NCBI GenBank assembly: GCA_016699635.1
Contig: CP064983.1
Location: 1,364,001-1,428,000, forward strand
DNA from: Bacteroidota bacterium
GTDB taxonomy: Bacteria > Bacteroidota > Bacteroidia > AKYH767-A > OLB10
Length of the DNA: 64,000 nucleotides
Direction of reading: 5' to 3'
Shown: piece by piece, positions 1 to 9,456 of the stretch
How positions within the stretch are numbered: position 1 is the stretch's first letter
Layout of the letters: the number at the start of each line of letters is the position of its first letter
The notes under the pieces: model-generated
Seen by the model: only the letters and a program-made list of their open reading frames with translations
The model's database searches: none
What the model was told of the DNA's origin: nothing
Position numbers and translations under genes: made by a program

Positions 1-1138
1 CATAATAAAGCTAACACGTGCCATATAGCCTGTGTCTTCAAGGATGGTTATAAATAAAAACAATAAGGCAATCTGCGGAACAAATATGATGATGCCACCA
101 AGACCTGCAAGAATACCATTTACAATCAAATCATTCAACACACCTTTAGGAAGCAATTCGCTTACTTTTGAGAAAAATCAGCAAAGGTTCCGTCAATAAA
201 ATCCATCGGAAACTGTGCCACATTAAATATAAACTGAAAGATTACAAACAGAATAGCCAGAAAAATTCCATAGCCCCATATTCTGTGTGTAACCAGATTA
301 TCAACGGTACGGGTCAGGGATTTACGCACTGATGCAGGCTCGCTGACACAACTTTTAAGAAGAACAGAAATAGTTTTATAGCGTTCCAATGTTTCAGTAG
401 CTTGCATAGTTTTTTGGCTGAACTGATGCTGCTGTAAAAGCATGTCCAATTTTTGTTTACCTTCATTACCAACAAAACTTATGTCCACCTTATCATAATT
501 ACCTGCAAGCAGGTAGGCTGCATAATCACTTTTAACCGGAAAACTTTGTTTGATTTCCTGAATAAGTTCAGGAGCCAGGGTTGTTGCAGGCATAATATCA
601 CTTTCGGGCAAAGGAATAGTATGCAGAACAGCCTTCTTGATTTCTTCAATACCTGTTTTCTGACGTACAATTGCCGGAATAACTTTGATGCCTAATGCCT
701 GTTCCAATTTTTTTACATCGGGCAACAAACCTTTATGAACAGCTAAGTCCATCATGTTCAACACCAGCACAACAGGAATTTTAAGATCAATTATCTGTGA
801 GCATAAAACAAACTGCGTTTTAAATTAGATGCATCAGCAATAACAATTATCCTGTTGGGGAAAGATGGGTCTTGCGGATCGGTCAGTACTTTGTATGGAA
901 TTTGCTCATCAAGTGTTTTAGGGTACAAGCTGTAAATGCCTGGTAAATCTGTTAGCTCAACTTTGTAATCAACACCTTCAAATGCATTGCGTAAACTAAA
1001 GAAGCCTACATGTTTCTCAACTGTCACACCGGGAAAGTTGGCCACCTTTTGATTGAGACCCGTCAATACATTAAACAGCGTGCTTTTACCACTATTGGGG
1101 TTACCAACCAATGCAACTTTTAGAACAACTTCACTCAC
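1..1138 (-). CDS. feoB: Ferrous iron transporter FeoB, 3'-truncated by window edge, two apparent frameshifts
   Basis: FeoB is an inner-membrane Fe(II) transporter with an N-terminal G domain. The G1 motif GNPNSGKST is at about residues 12-20, the G3 DLPG follows, and the G4-like NMMD lies after the first frameshift. The membrane part begins with the hydrophobic segment near plus position 200-290. The frame breaks at an A4 run (805-808; one more base restores LKRSLFLCSQIIDLK) and at a T4 run (166-169; one more base restores SQKVSELLPKG). Translation then continues open to the window edge (ending ...ARVSFIM). Both breaks are single-base losses in homopolymers, most easily explained as sequencing errors. 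It lies 18 bp downstream of feoA, so a feoAB operon is likely. The family assignment is firm; intactness cannot be judged. Confidence 0.93.
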
Positions 1139-1156
1139 TTATATTCCCCCCTCTAT

Positions 1157-1432
1157 TTATAATGTACTTACCCATACTGTTTCTGCCTCATTTTTTCTCA
1201 AACTAAGCTGATAGCCTGCAACTTTAATTGCCATTGGGTCGCCCAAAGGTGCAACTCGTTCCATCAACACCGTTTCACCTGGAATACAACCCATTTCCAT
1301 CAGTTTAAGTTTTATCTCTTCATCACTGAAATTCTGAATGACCCCTGCCTCGCCCGGCTTTAACTCGCTTAACTTTTTTTCCAATATGGCACTATTAAAA
1401 TTAATGTTGCGAAAATAGTCAACGGCAAGCAC
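1157..1432 (-). CDS. feoA: FeoA family protein
   Basis: A 91-residue SH3-like FeoA domain protein, the small cytoplasmic partner of FeoB. The typical pattern is visible: LSELKPGEAGVI, then KLMEMGCIPGETV, and a C-terminal hydrophobic strand MAIKVAGYQLSLR. It is immediately upstream of feoB in the same direction. The longest frame starts with a GTG at 1432; the N-terminal ~17 residues before the conserved domain are less certain, so a slightly later start is possible. In the family FeoA is required for FeoB-dependent iron uptake. No Fur box was recognised in the 140 bp between it and the divergent mreC. Confidence 0.9.
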   Translation of the reverse strand: MLAVDYFRNINFNSAILEKKLSELKPGEAGVIQNFSDEEIKLKLMEMGCIPGETVLMERVAPLGDPMAIKVAGYQLSLRKNEAETVWVSTL

Positions 1433-1522
1433 ATTATGGGGGATTAATGTGTGGTGATTTTTGTCAGAAAATATTAATAACCTCGTTTAAAACTTTTCAA
1501 TGGTCAACATTGCTCAGAAAAT

Positions 1523-1530
1523 TAACTTTG
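1523..1530 (+). promoter_or_regulatory. Putative Bacteroidota -7 box for mreC operon
   Basis: TAACTTTG matches the Bacteroidota -7 consensus TAnnTTTG and lies about 43 bp before the mreC start, in the only intergenic gap upstream of the operon. No convincing -33 TTTG was found at the expected distance. Confidence 0.4.
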
Positions 1531-1572
1531 CACCTTTGTAAAGGTTGGGTTTCATTCTGCAAATTATAGTTT

Positions 1573-2418
1573 ATGCGTAATTTATTCCTGTTTTTAAGCC
1601 GGAATTATATTTTCATATTGTTTATACTGCTTGAGGCAGTTTGCTTCTTCCTCATTGCACAGAATAACTCTTATCAGAATGCAGCCACACTAAACTCAAC
1701 CAATAAAGTTGTAGCATCTGTTTATTCCACTATAAGTTCTGTAACCGATTATTTAGATCTGGCTGAAAACAACAGAAGGCTTGCCGAAGAAAATGCACAC
1801 TTGCGCACCTTGCTTCCTGCATCATATTTCGATACAACCGTTGTAAGAAATCATAAAGTGGACACCATTCACAATCTTGAATATTCCTATATTGAGGCTA
1901 AAATCATTAACAACAGTACAAACAGGCGCAACAATTATATGACACTTAACAAAGGTTCCGATGCAGGTATTGCTCCCGAAATGGGTGTTATAACAGGTCA
2001 TGGAATTATTGGTATCATCAAAAATGTATCGGCACATTACAGCACCGTTACTTCATTTCTTCATACACAAAGTAAGGTGAGTGTGCGTTTTAAAAACAAC
2101 AACTACAATGGTTCAATGGTATGGGATAGCGATAATTCTCCCACAGAAGCAACCGTAATTGACATTCCCCGACATGTGCCTTTTAAAGTTGGCGACACAT
2201 TGGTGACTACCACATTTTCGCCCTACTATCCTGAGGGTATTATGGTGGGTACGGTAAAATCTTTTGATATTGATGCAGGAAGCAACTCTTATAGAATTAT
2301 ACTTAAACTCAGCACAAGTTTTAATGATGTGTCTTATGTGTATGTGGTGAACAACCTGCTGAAAAACGAACGTAAACAATTAGAAGAAAAACATAAAGAT
2401 GCTACCCGAGGTAATTAA
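1573..2418 (+). CDS. mreC: Rod shape-determining protein MreC
   Basis: A 281-residue MreC: one N-terminal membrane helix (residues ~10-30), a short coiled coil with ENNRRLAEENAHLRTLL (~60-75), then the paired beta-barrel periplasmic domain with NKGSDAGIAPEMGVI (~130) and GIIGIIKNV. MreC bridges the cytoskeletal MreB filament and the PBP2/RodA synthase during lateral wall growth. It is the first gene of mreC-mreD-mrdA-rodA; its end overlaps mreD by 20 bp, indicating co-translation. In many Bacteroidota mreB precedes mreC; here the preceding gene is the divergent feoA, so mreB, if present, is elsewhere. The length is slightly short but normal for the phylum. Confidence 0.93.
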   Translation: MRNLFLFLSRNYIFILFILLEAVCFFLIAQNNSYQNAATLNSTNKVVASVYSTISSVTDYLDLAENNRRLAEENAHLRTLLPASYFDTTVVRNHKVDTIHNLEYSYIEAKIINNSTNRRNNYMTLNKGSDAGIAPEMGVITGHGIIGIIKNVSAHYSTVTSFLHTQSKVSVRFKNNNYNGSMVWDSDNSPTEATVIDIPRHVPFKVGDTLVTTTFSPYYPEGIMVGTVKSFDIDAGSNSYRIILKLSTSFNDVSYVYVVNNLLKNERKQLEEKHKDATRGN

Positions 2419-2916
2419 ATCTGTTTTACGTTTTTTTCTGTTGATATTGCTGCAGGTTATCCTGCTTAACAAAATCCGATTTGCAGGGTATATCAATCCT
2501 TTTGTTTACCCATTATTTCTGTTGCTACTTCCCGTTCGAATACCAAAAACATTATTGCTTATTCTTGCTTTTATCACAGGTATAAGTGTAGATATTTTTC
2601 TGATACACTGGGTATGCATGCAGCTGCATCGGTGTTTCTTGGTTTTATGCGTCCCTACATCATTAAGCTTCTTTCCCCTCGTGATGGCTATGACTCAGAT
2701 GCTGTAATCTCATTAAAACAAATGGGCATTTTGTGGATGGTGTATTATTTATTTATCAGTATTTTTCTGCATCATCTGTTTTTGTTCTATACAGAAGTGT
2801 TCCGTTTTAACGATTTCGGAGCAACATTCCTCAGAGTATGTTTATCAACCATTACATCTGTTGTAATTATTTTTATCATTTTATTATTGTTCGATAAAAC
2901 AAAAGTGCAACGCTAA
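2399..2916 (+). CDS. mreD: Rod shape-determining protein MreD (one apparent frameshift)
   Basis: A small, very hydrophobic membrane protein, 172 residues once one base is restored. Frame 1 runs to 2707 and shows helices (FFLLILLQVILL, LLLILAFITGI). The conserved continuation GMHAAASVFLGFMRPYI...RDGYDSD is in the next frame. The break is at the T5 run 2595-2599: adding one T gives GISVDIFSDTLGMHAA, as expected for MreD. It overlaps mreC by 20 bp and ends 11 bp before mrdA. MreD is an elongasome membrane component of unclear biochemical role. The disruption is most likely a homopolymer sequencing error. Confidence 0.88.
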
Positions 2917-2927
2917 AATTCTGAATT

Positions 2928-4768
2928 TTGAAAACTTCGCATAGCACACAACGCCTCGTTTTACTCATTACTATTGCATTGGTAGCTATTACCTATATCG
3001 GGCGTTTGTTCTATTTACAGGTAATTGAAGATAAATATAAGTTGTCGGCAGATGAAAACGTTCTTCGCAGAATAATTGACTACCCTTCAAGAGGATTGGT
3101 TTATGACAGAAACGGAAAGTTGTTGGTGTTTAATCAGACAGTTTATGACTTAATGATAACACCCCGTGAAGTCAAAGAAATGGACACAGCAGAATTTTGT
3201 TCCATCATAAAAATCAGTATTGAAGATTTCAGAAAGAAATTTCAGAAAGCAAAAAACTATTCTCCTTATCGTTCATCAATTTTTGAAAAACAGATTTCAG
3301 CAGAAACATACGGAACACTTCAGGAAAAACTTTTTAAGTATAAAGGCTTCAGTGTTCAACCGCGTACCATCAGAAAATATCCTTACAACACTGCAGCACA
3401 CTTGCTGGGTTATCTTGGTGAGGTAGATGAAAATGTGACTGCAAAAAATAACTATTACCAGATGGGTGATTATATAGGCATCAGTGGTATTGAGCAGAGT
3501 TATGAAAAAGAATTAAGAGGCAGACGTGGTACACGATATATGATGGTAGATAATTTTAATCGTGAGAAAGGACGTTTTAAAGAAGGGAAATATGATACAC
3601 TTGCCATATCCGGTGAAAATTTAAAACTTTCCTTAGATGCAGAATTACAAGAGTACGCAGAGCTATTGTTTCAGAATAAAAGAGGAAGTGCCGTTGCCAT
3701 TGACCCTTCAACAGGTGAAATACTTGCTATGGTAAACAGCCCTACCTACAATCCTAACCTGATGGTAGGTAGAGAGCGTTCGCGCAACTATGGTCGTTTA
3801 TTAAAAGATGAGGATAAGCCACTTTTTAATCGTGCCATGATGGCCTATTATCCTCCCGGTTCAACATTTAAAATTATCAACTCACTCATTGGTTTGCAAG
3901 AGAAGGTCATCACACCTGAAACATATTTCAGTTGTGCAGGTGGTTATAGGGTTGGAAATATTTTTGTTCATTGTCATCCGCACAGCTCTCCTCTTGATTT
4001 ACGTACTGCAGTTGCAGTATCGTGCAACTCTTATTACTGCCAGACTTTCCGAGGGGTGATTGACAATAGAAAATACAACAGAACAGAAGATGCTTTTGAT
4101 GCATGGCGAAATTATGTTCTAAGCTTTGGTATTGGTAAAAAAATTGATGTAGATATGCCGCATGAATTGCGAGGCAACGTTCCAACAGTTGATTACTACA
4201 ATCGTTTCTTTGGAAAAGGACGATGGAAATCATCAACAATAATTTCATTAGCAATAGGACAAGGTGAATTAGGAATTACCCCTTTACAGATGGCTAATGC
4301 GGCTTGTATTGTAGCCAATAAAGGATATTATTATGTGCCTCATATTGTAAAAGAAATCGGATATAAGCATTACCTGCCCGAACTTTTTAAAAGAAAAACT
4401 ATACGTTGGTTGATCCAAAATATTTTGATGCCATACAAGATGGTATGGAATGGGTTTTTGAGCGTGGCACTGCCCGTGGTTCTCGTGTTGACAGTTTGGT
4501 GATGTGTGGCAAAACAGGAACTGCACAAAATCCGCACGGGAAAAATCACTCTGTTTTTTTCTGCTTTGCTCCACGCGAAAATCCAAAAATTGCAGTTGCC
4601 GTTTTAGTTGAAAATGCAGGACAAGGAGCACACTTTGCTGCACCTATTGCAAGTTTGATGGTACAGAAATATTTACTTAGAACAATAAAACGTCCTGATC
4701 TTGAAAAACGAATGTTAGATGCAGTGATAGTTCCAATGGCAAATGATTCAACTGTTTTAGATGACTAA
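2928..4768 (+). CDS. mrdA: Penicillin-binding protein 2 (peptidoglycan transpeptidase), one apparent frameshift
   Basis: Class B PBP, 613 residues after one base is restored. It has an N-terminal membrane anchor (~10-27), a pedestal domain with YPSRGLVYDRNGKLL (~52-66), then the transpeptidase: SxxK in PPGSTFKI (Ser ~312), SxN as SCN (~365), and KTG at 4510-4518. The frame breaks at an A5 run (4394-4398); one extra A joins ELFKRKNYTLVDPKYFDAI and restores the C-terminal third carrying KTGTAQNPHG. The start is a TTG at 2928, 11 bp after mreD. It crosslinks new peptidoglycan made by RodA, encoded 3 bp downstream. Without the correction the KTG motif would be lost, so the break is very likely an error. 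Confidence 0.92.
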
Positions 4769-4771
4769 AAA

Positions 4772-6034
4772 ATGAGGAAGCAGAAAAGTGTTTTTCAGAA
4801 TATTGACTGGTTGCTGGTACTGCTATATTTAGTTATGGTTATTGCCGGTTGGCTAAACATTTTTGCTGCAGTTTATAATGAAGAACATAGTGTAATAACT
4901 GACTTTTCGCAAAACTATGGCAAACAAATGATGTGGATACTTACATCACTTGTTATAGCATTTTTTATTCTGATTATTGATGGAAAGTTTTATGATGCAT
5001 TTGCGGGTGTCATTTATGCAATAAGTATAATCTCTATGATTGCTGTATTATTTTTCGGTCATACTGTTGCAGGTAGTAAGTCGTGGTTTCGTTTTGGTGA
5101 CTTTGGAATTCAACCTGCTGAGTTTGCAAAATTTGCTACGGCCATGATGATTGCAAAATTTTTAAGTCCTATGGGGTTAAAGAAAAACACCTGGCGAACG
5201 CGTATTTATGCAGTTGCAATTTTTTTTATTCCACTTCTGCTCATTCTATTAGAAAATGAAACCGGTGTGGCATTGGTGTTTCTGTCATTTTGTATTGTTC
5301 TTTATCGCGAAGAAATTATTCCCGGATGGTTGCTGATGATTGGTATTTCTGCTGCTGTATTGTTTGTGGTTTCATTGTTAGTACCAAAAATGATACTCGT
5401 CACCTCTTTGTTGGTACTTGCTGCACTAATTGTTTTGCTATTTCGTAAATGGAAAACATTTTTTGTTGTTGCAGGATTGGTTGCTATTTGTATTGGTGTT
5501 GTGGTAAGTGTTGATCATGTGTTTAATCATGTTTTAGAACCCCATCAGAAAAAACGTATTCAGGTATTTTTAGGAATGGAAGAAGACCTTAAAGGTGCAG
5601 GTTACAATGTAAATCAAAGTAAAATTGCTATTGGTTCAGGTGGTTTAACAGGCAAAGGTTTCTTAAAAGGCACACAAACCAAATACAATTTTGTCCCTGA
5701 ACAAAGTACTGATTTTATTTTTTTGTACCGTTGGCGAAGAATGGGGGTTTCTTGGTACAACAACTGTTATACTATTGTTTCTGGCATTGTTATATAGAAT
5801 TATTTTTATTGCAGAACGGCAGAAGTCACTTTTGCAAGAATCTATGGCTATGGTGTGGCAGGAGTAATATTCTTTCACTTTATGGTAAATGTTGGAATGA
5901 CAATCGGCCTGATGCCGGTAATAGGAATACCTCTACCCTTTTTTAGTTACGGTGGCTCATCACTGTGGGGATTTACAATCCTCTTATTTATTCTGATAAA
6001 ATTAGACAGCTATCGTACATTTGTTTTGCGATAA
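4772..6034 (+). CDS. rodA: Peptidoglycan glycosyltransferase RodA (two apparent frameshifts)
   Basis: A SEDS-family polytopic membrane protein, 420 residues after correction, which polymerises lipid II with PBP2. Family features are [16 protein letters not shown] (~110-125), the central loop, [11 protein letters not shown] (~307), and the C-terminal [16 protein letters not shown] that is diagnostic for RodA/FtsW. Breaks: a T7 run (5718-5724), where one base fewer gives [15 protein letters not shown], and a T4 run (5830-5833), where one base more gives [14 protein letters not shown]. The last in-frame stop is TAA at 6032-6034, directly abutting the stop of the convergent gene at 6035. It is the last gene of the mreC operon. 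Confidence 0.92.
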
Positions 6035-9000
6035 TCAGAAATCGAGTCCAAGTGCAAGATTAAATAGTGGTTTCTGCACCTGACGATCGTCAATTCCAAA
6101 ACCCCAGTCGGCACGAATAAAATAACCGAATATTCTACTACGAAATCCAAAGCCATAAGCACCAACTACAGGTTGAATTTGTTTAATCACAGTAACGGTT
6201 ACGGGATTGCTGCCTCCGCCCCCAATTACTTCTTCATTCAATCCGTTCTTATCAGAAAATGGTGATGTGCCCGACCATGCAGTACCCGCATCGAAAAATA
6301 CTACTGCCTGAAAATTACGAATCAAATCAGAACGAATTGGTCTGTTGAGCAAATATTGAAATACCGGAATACGCAATTCAGAATTGAACAATGCAAAACT
6401 GCTACCATTTCGGATATTCTGTTTAAAACCACGCATAGGCGAAGCTAATGTCTGAAAAACATATTCTTCGTTTTTGTCAACACTAATTTCATTATTAAAA
6501 TTATTTCCCGGAACAATAACATTATCCTGTGAACCCAAATAATAAATTAATTTTTGCTTACCTAATGATGTACTTGCCGATAAACGGTTGGCCCAGATAA
6601 TTTGTCTGTGTACTTTAATATAGTGACGAAAATCTGCACCAATGATGTAAACCATTTTTTCGGGCTTATTGATTTTACGAAACACTTCAGCAAAAATTTT
6701 GAATCGTGTACCATTATAAAGATTCAATGCTTTATTGATAGTGTTATCAAAAATATATTCTCCTTTAATGCTTGCCCAATAATTTGTTATATCGCTTTTC
6801 TCTAATTGTGCCTTCTCTGTCGCAACATAAATAGTCTTATCCATTCGTGCATCAATCGTTCCTTTAACTGCAGAAATTTCGCTGAAAGGATACTTACCTG
6901 AATATTTTAAATTATAGGTATGTGTACGTAACACATCAAGGTCTGAAACAGAAAATAATTTAGATTGACGTGAAAAAAGTATCTGCTTATCAATTCTTTT
7001 TTTCAAAGATTCAATCATCAGCATATATTCATTGCTGTTGAAATCGAAGCCAATGCGAAACGCTCCACTGATTTTGTAATCGTTCATCAAATCGCTCATA
7101 CCGATTTTGAACAATGCATTCATACCCGGATCAAAATAAACAGCACCACCTGTGTAAGGCTGATAGGTAGTGTTGAATAAACTGTTGTCGAGCTGTGTGA
7201 GAATATACTCTGATGAAAATGAAATATCGTAGTTACGTTGCTTTGGCATTCGGAAAATTGCAGAGTCGGGAGTAGATTTTACATCATTACTATCAGGTTG
7301 CAACTTTACTTGTTCCTGCACAATTTTGGTAGTATCTGTAGCAACAGATTTATTTTCTATTGGTTCTTCTTTCTTCTTCTTTGATTTGAATTCACTTTGA
7401 AAAACATAATTGCCTACATCTATAGCAGCGCTGTCTTTCTTCTGCGATGGCTCAATAGTAACAACACGAGTGGGTGTTTCAGCAACCTTTGGTTTATTCT
7501 CTTGTTTCGGTTGAAAAACAGGTTGTGCTATATAACTCAAATCAAATGTCTTTGATTTATCAAAAGGCATATTGTCTTTCAAGTAAATTCTGTAACGGCC
7601 ATTGTTCACTGCTAGTTCTGTAAACTTATTTTTTCTTGCCGAAAAATCCTGTTCAAGAATATTTCTGTTGCTATTGGTTAAAGCATAATGTCTGAAAAAA
7701 TATCTGTAATGCTCTGTTGTATCAATAAAACTTATGGTGCTATCCATCTCCGATACAAATCTATTGATGACACCGTTTTTATCTGACAGATAAGAAATCC
7801 GAAGCGAATCACTCATAACAGGGAAGGTTTCATTCTCCGGTGAATGGGTTATGCGCAATAAATTTCCTTCTCTATTGTAGAGGTCTGCCATAAAAAGATC
7901 AAAATTGTTCTGTGGCGTATTTTGCTTAACATCAACACCTAAGGTATCATTGCTTCTGTTTGAAGAAAAAATTATTTTGTTGCCTGTAATATCATATTGT
8001 GGATATAAGTCATCATACACATCGTTTGTAATCTGATCGAAATTTCGTCCGCGCACATTAAATACATAAATATCGCTTTGCCCTTTCTGCACTGCAGACA
8101 TCAATAGTTTTGACCCATCAGGAGAATAGGTCATGTTGAGAATTTTTGAAAAGCTCATTATCTCTGAAAAGTCAGACTTCTTTGTTTCTGTGTTAAACAA
8201 ATTCAGAATAATATTTCCTTTTTGCTCTTTAACGATAGCTAATATTTTACCTGACGGATGCCATGCTGTAATGGGAAATGATCGGTCGTTTTCCGTAGTA
8301 AGTGAAACATATCCGCCTTTATCAGCACAAGTACGTTTACCGGTTTTTACATCCGTAATTTTAACTTTATAGCGGCCTCGTTTGTTAGTAACATAACTTA
8401 CTCTGTTTCCAAAAGGATCTGTCTTTACCTGATAAATTATTTTATTCTTTTCTTTAACTTTTAATGGTGTTGCTGCAATTGGAAATTTATTCTTTTCAAA
8501 CTCCTGATATTTTTTTGTGTGATAACTTAACCAGTCGGCAGAAAGTTGTTTTAAACGTACACCAAGCACAAAAACAAAACCGCTTTCGAGACTGCGGTTA
8601 ATGCGTGTCATATAAACCAAATTACTTAATGAAGTTTCTCCATAAGTTGTAATAATGTAATGCCAAAGCGACTGACCTGCAAAAACTTCATCACGCTCAA
8701 TGAGTTTATTTAAGACCGGTTTTTTTTCTGTCATGATGTAATCACGCAGCTTGTTATCATCTTCAGGTGTCCATCCTTTTGAAAGATAGGTTACCAAGCC
8801 TTGTGTGTACCACTGTGGAAGATTAAGAAGAATAGAAGCTTGTAATCGTTCTCTGATGTTTCCTCCATAAAACAATTGTTCAAGTAAGGCTCTTGCCATG
8901 CCGGCACGAATCTGTTCTTGTAAATGCTGATGATTGCCATCAAAATAAATAAGCACTTTGTTGCCTATTACTTTTGTCATTCCTCCAATATTGTAAGCCT

Positions 9001-9340
9001 GATCATCTAATTCAAGGCCAATATTGGTTTGTTTGAGGTCACTGAGTTTATTAAATATTACAATCTGAAATCGTGACGAACTCCGATAATCCAAAGTGCG
9101 TTCCATAACATCCATTTCATTCTGTGCTTGTTCAGCAACATAGGTGGCTAATTCTTTTCCGCCTACGTAATTATAAACATCGTAATTTTTAAATCTGAAA
9201 AATGTCCAGTAAAAATCTGTGTATTGTACTCTGTTTTTGCCAAACGACATCTGCGAGCCCTGATAAAACTGTGCATCAGCAGAATGTAGAATTATAAAAG
9301 TAAATAAGAGCGTGAATACGGCTTTGAAAAATGGCTTCAC
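6035..9340 (-). CDS. Large envelope protein: peptidase MA-like segment, TolB-type propeller and C-terminal barrel
   Basis: A 1101-residue exported protein. From a GTG at 9340 the sequence begins VKPFFKAVFTLLFTFIILHSADAQ, a signal peptide; the frame also opens further upstream at 9442, but that ATG lies inside the terminator of the preceding gene and a TACTTTCG promoter-like box sits just before 9340. Residues ~60-270 resemble the peptidase MA family (LPQWYTQGLVTYLSKGW) but where HExxH is expected there is GMARALLEQ, so it is probably not a zinc peptidase. Next come WD40/TolB-like repeats (SPDGSKLLMSAV, GNKIIFSSNRS), a low-complexity Lys/Glu/Pro linker (~650-720) and a C-terminal region rich in beta strands with VVFFDAGTAWSG, like an outer-membrane barrel. 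Likely outer-membrane associated; the function is unknown. Confidence 0.7.
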   Translation of the reverse strand: MKPFFKAVFTLLFTFIILHSADAQFYQGSQMSFGKNRVQYTDFYWTFFRFKNYDVYNYVGGKELATYVAEQAQNEMDVMERTLDYRSSSRFQIVIFNKLSDLKQTNIGLELDDQAYNIGGMTKVIGNKVLIYFDGNHQHLQEQIRAGMARALLEQLFYGGNIRERLQASILLNLPQWYTQGLVTYLSKGWTPEDDNKLRDYIMTEKKPVLNKLIERDEVFAGQSLWHYIITTYGETSLSNLVYMTRINRSLESGFVFVLGVRLKQLSADWLSYHTKKYQEFEKNKFPIAATPLKVKEKNKIIYQVKTDPFGNRVSYVTNKRGRYKVKITDVKTGKRTCADKGGYVSLTTENDRSFPITAWHPSGKILAIVKEQKGNIILNLFNTETKKSDFSEIMSFSKILNMTYSPDGSKLLMSAVQKGQSDIYVFNVRGRNFDQITNDVYDDLYPQYDITGNKIIFSSNRSNDTLGVDVKQNTPQNNFDLFMADLYNREGNLLRITHSPENETFPVMSDSLRISYLSDKNGVINRFVSEMDSTISFIDTTEHYRYFFRHYALTNSNRNILEQDFSARKNKFTELAVNNGRYRIYLKDNMPFDKSKTFDLSYIAQPVFQPKQENKPKVAETPTRVVTIEPSQKKDSAAIDVGNYVFQSEFKSKKKKEEPIENKSVATDTTKIVQEQVKLQPDSNDVKSTPDSAIFRMPKQRNYDISFSSEYILTQLDNSLFNTTYQPYTGGAVYFDPGMNALFKIGMSDLMNDYKISGAFRIGFDFNSNEYMLMIESLKKRIDKQILFSRQSKLFSVSDLDVLRTHTYNLKYSGKYPFSEISAVKGTIDARMDKTIYVATEKAQLEKSDITNYWASIKGEYIFDNTINKALNLYNGTRFKIFAEVFRKINKPEKMVYIIGADFRHYIKVHRQIIWANRLSASTSLGKQKLIYYLGSQDNVIVPGNNFNNEISVDKNEEYVFQTLASPMRGFKQNIRNGSSFALFNSELRIPVFQYLLNRPIRSDLIRNFQAVVFFDAGTAWSGTSPFSDKNGLNEEVIGGGGSNPVTVTVIKQIQPVVGAYGFGFRSRIFGYFIRADWGFGIDDRQVQKPLFNLALGLDF

Positions 9341-9410
9341 CTTTTTTGTTTTATGTGATATGCGAAAGTAGTTAATTTGAACTTTATTTAAACCGAAAAT
9401 TAAAACATAA

Positions 9411-9440
9411 AAAAAGGGCTGTTTATTCAACAACCCTTTC
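9411..9440 (-). terminator. Rho-independent terminator of the metalloprotease gene
   Basis: On the minus strand AAGGGTTGTT pairs with AACAGCCCTT (one mismatch) around a 5-nt loop, followed by a run of T. It lies 17 bp after the metalloprotease stop. It also contains the ATG at 9442 that opens the longer reading frame of the next gene, which argues against that ATG as a true start. Confidence 0.7.
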
Positions 9441-9456
9441 ATGAATTATCGGGATA

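Noticed and set aside
2399..6034. Programmed frameshifting in mreD, mrdA and rodA
   Set aside because: Sites differ in shift direction and lack a common slippery-site plus structure; errors in homopolymers explain all of them.
9341..9442. ATG at 9442 as the start of the large envelope protein
   Set aside because: It lies in the terminator hairpin of the metalloprotease gene and would put the signal peptide ~35 residues inside the protein.
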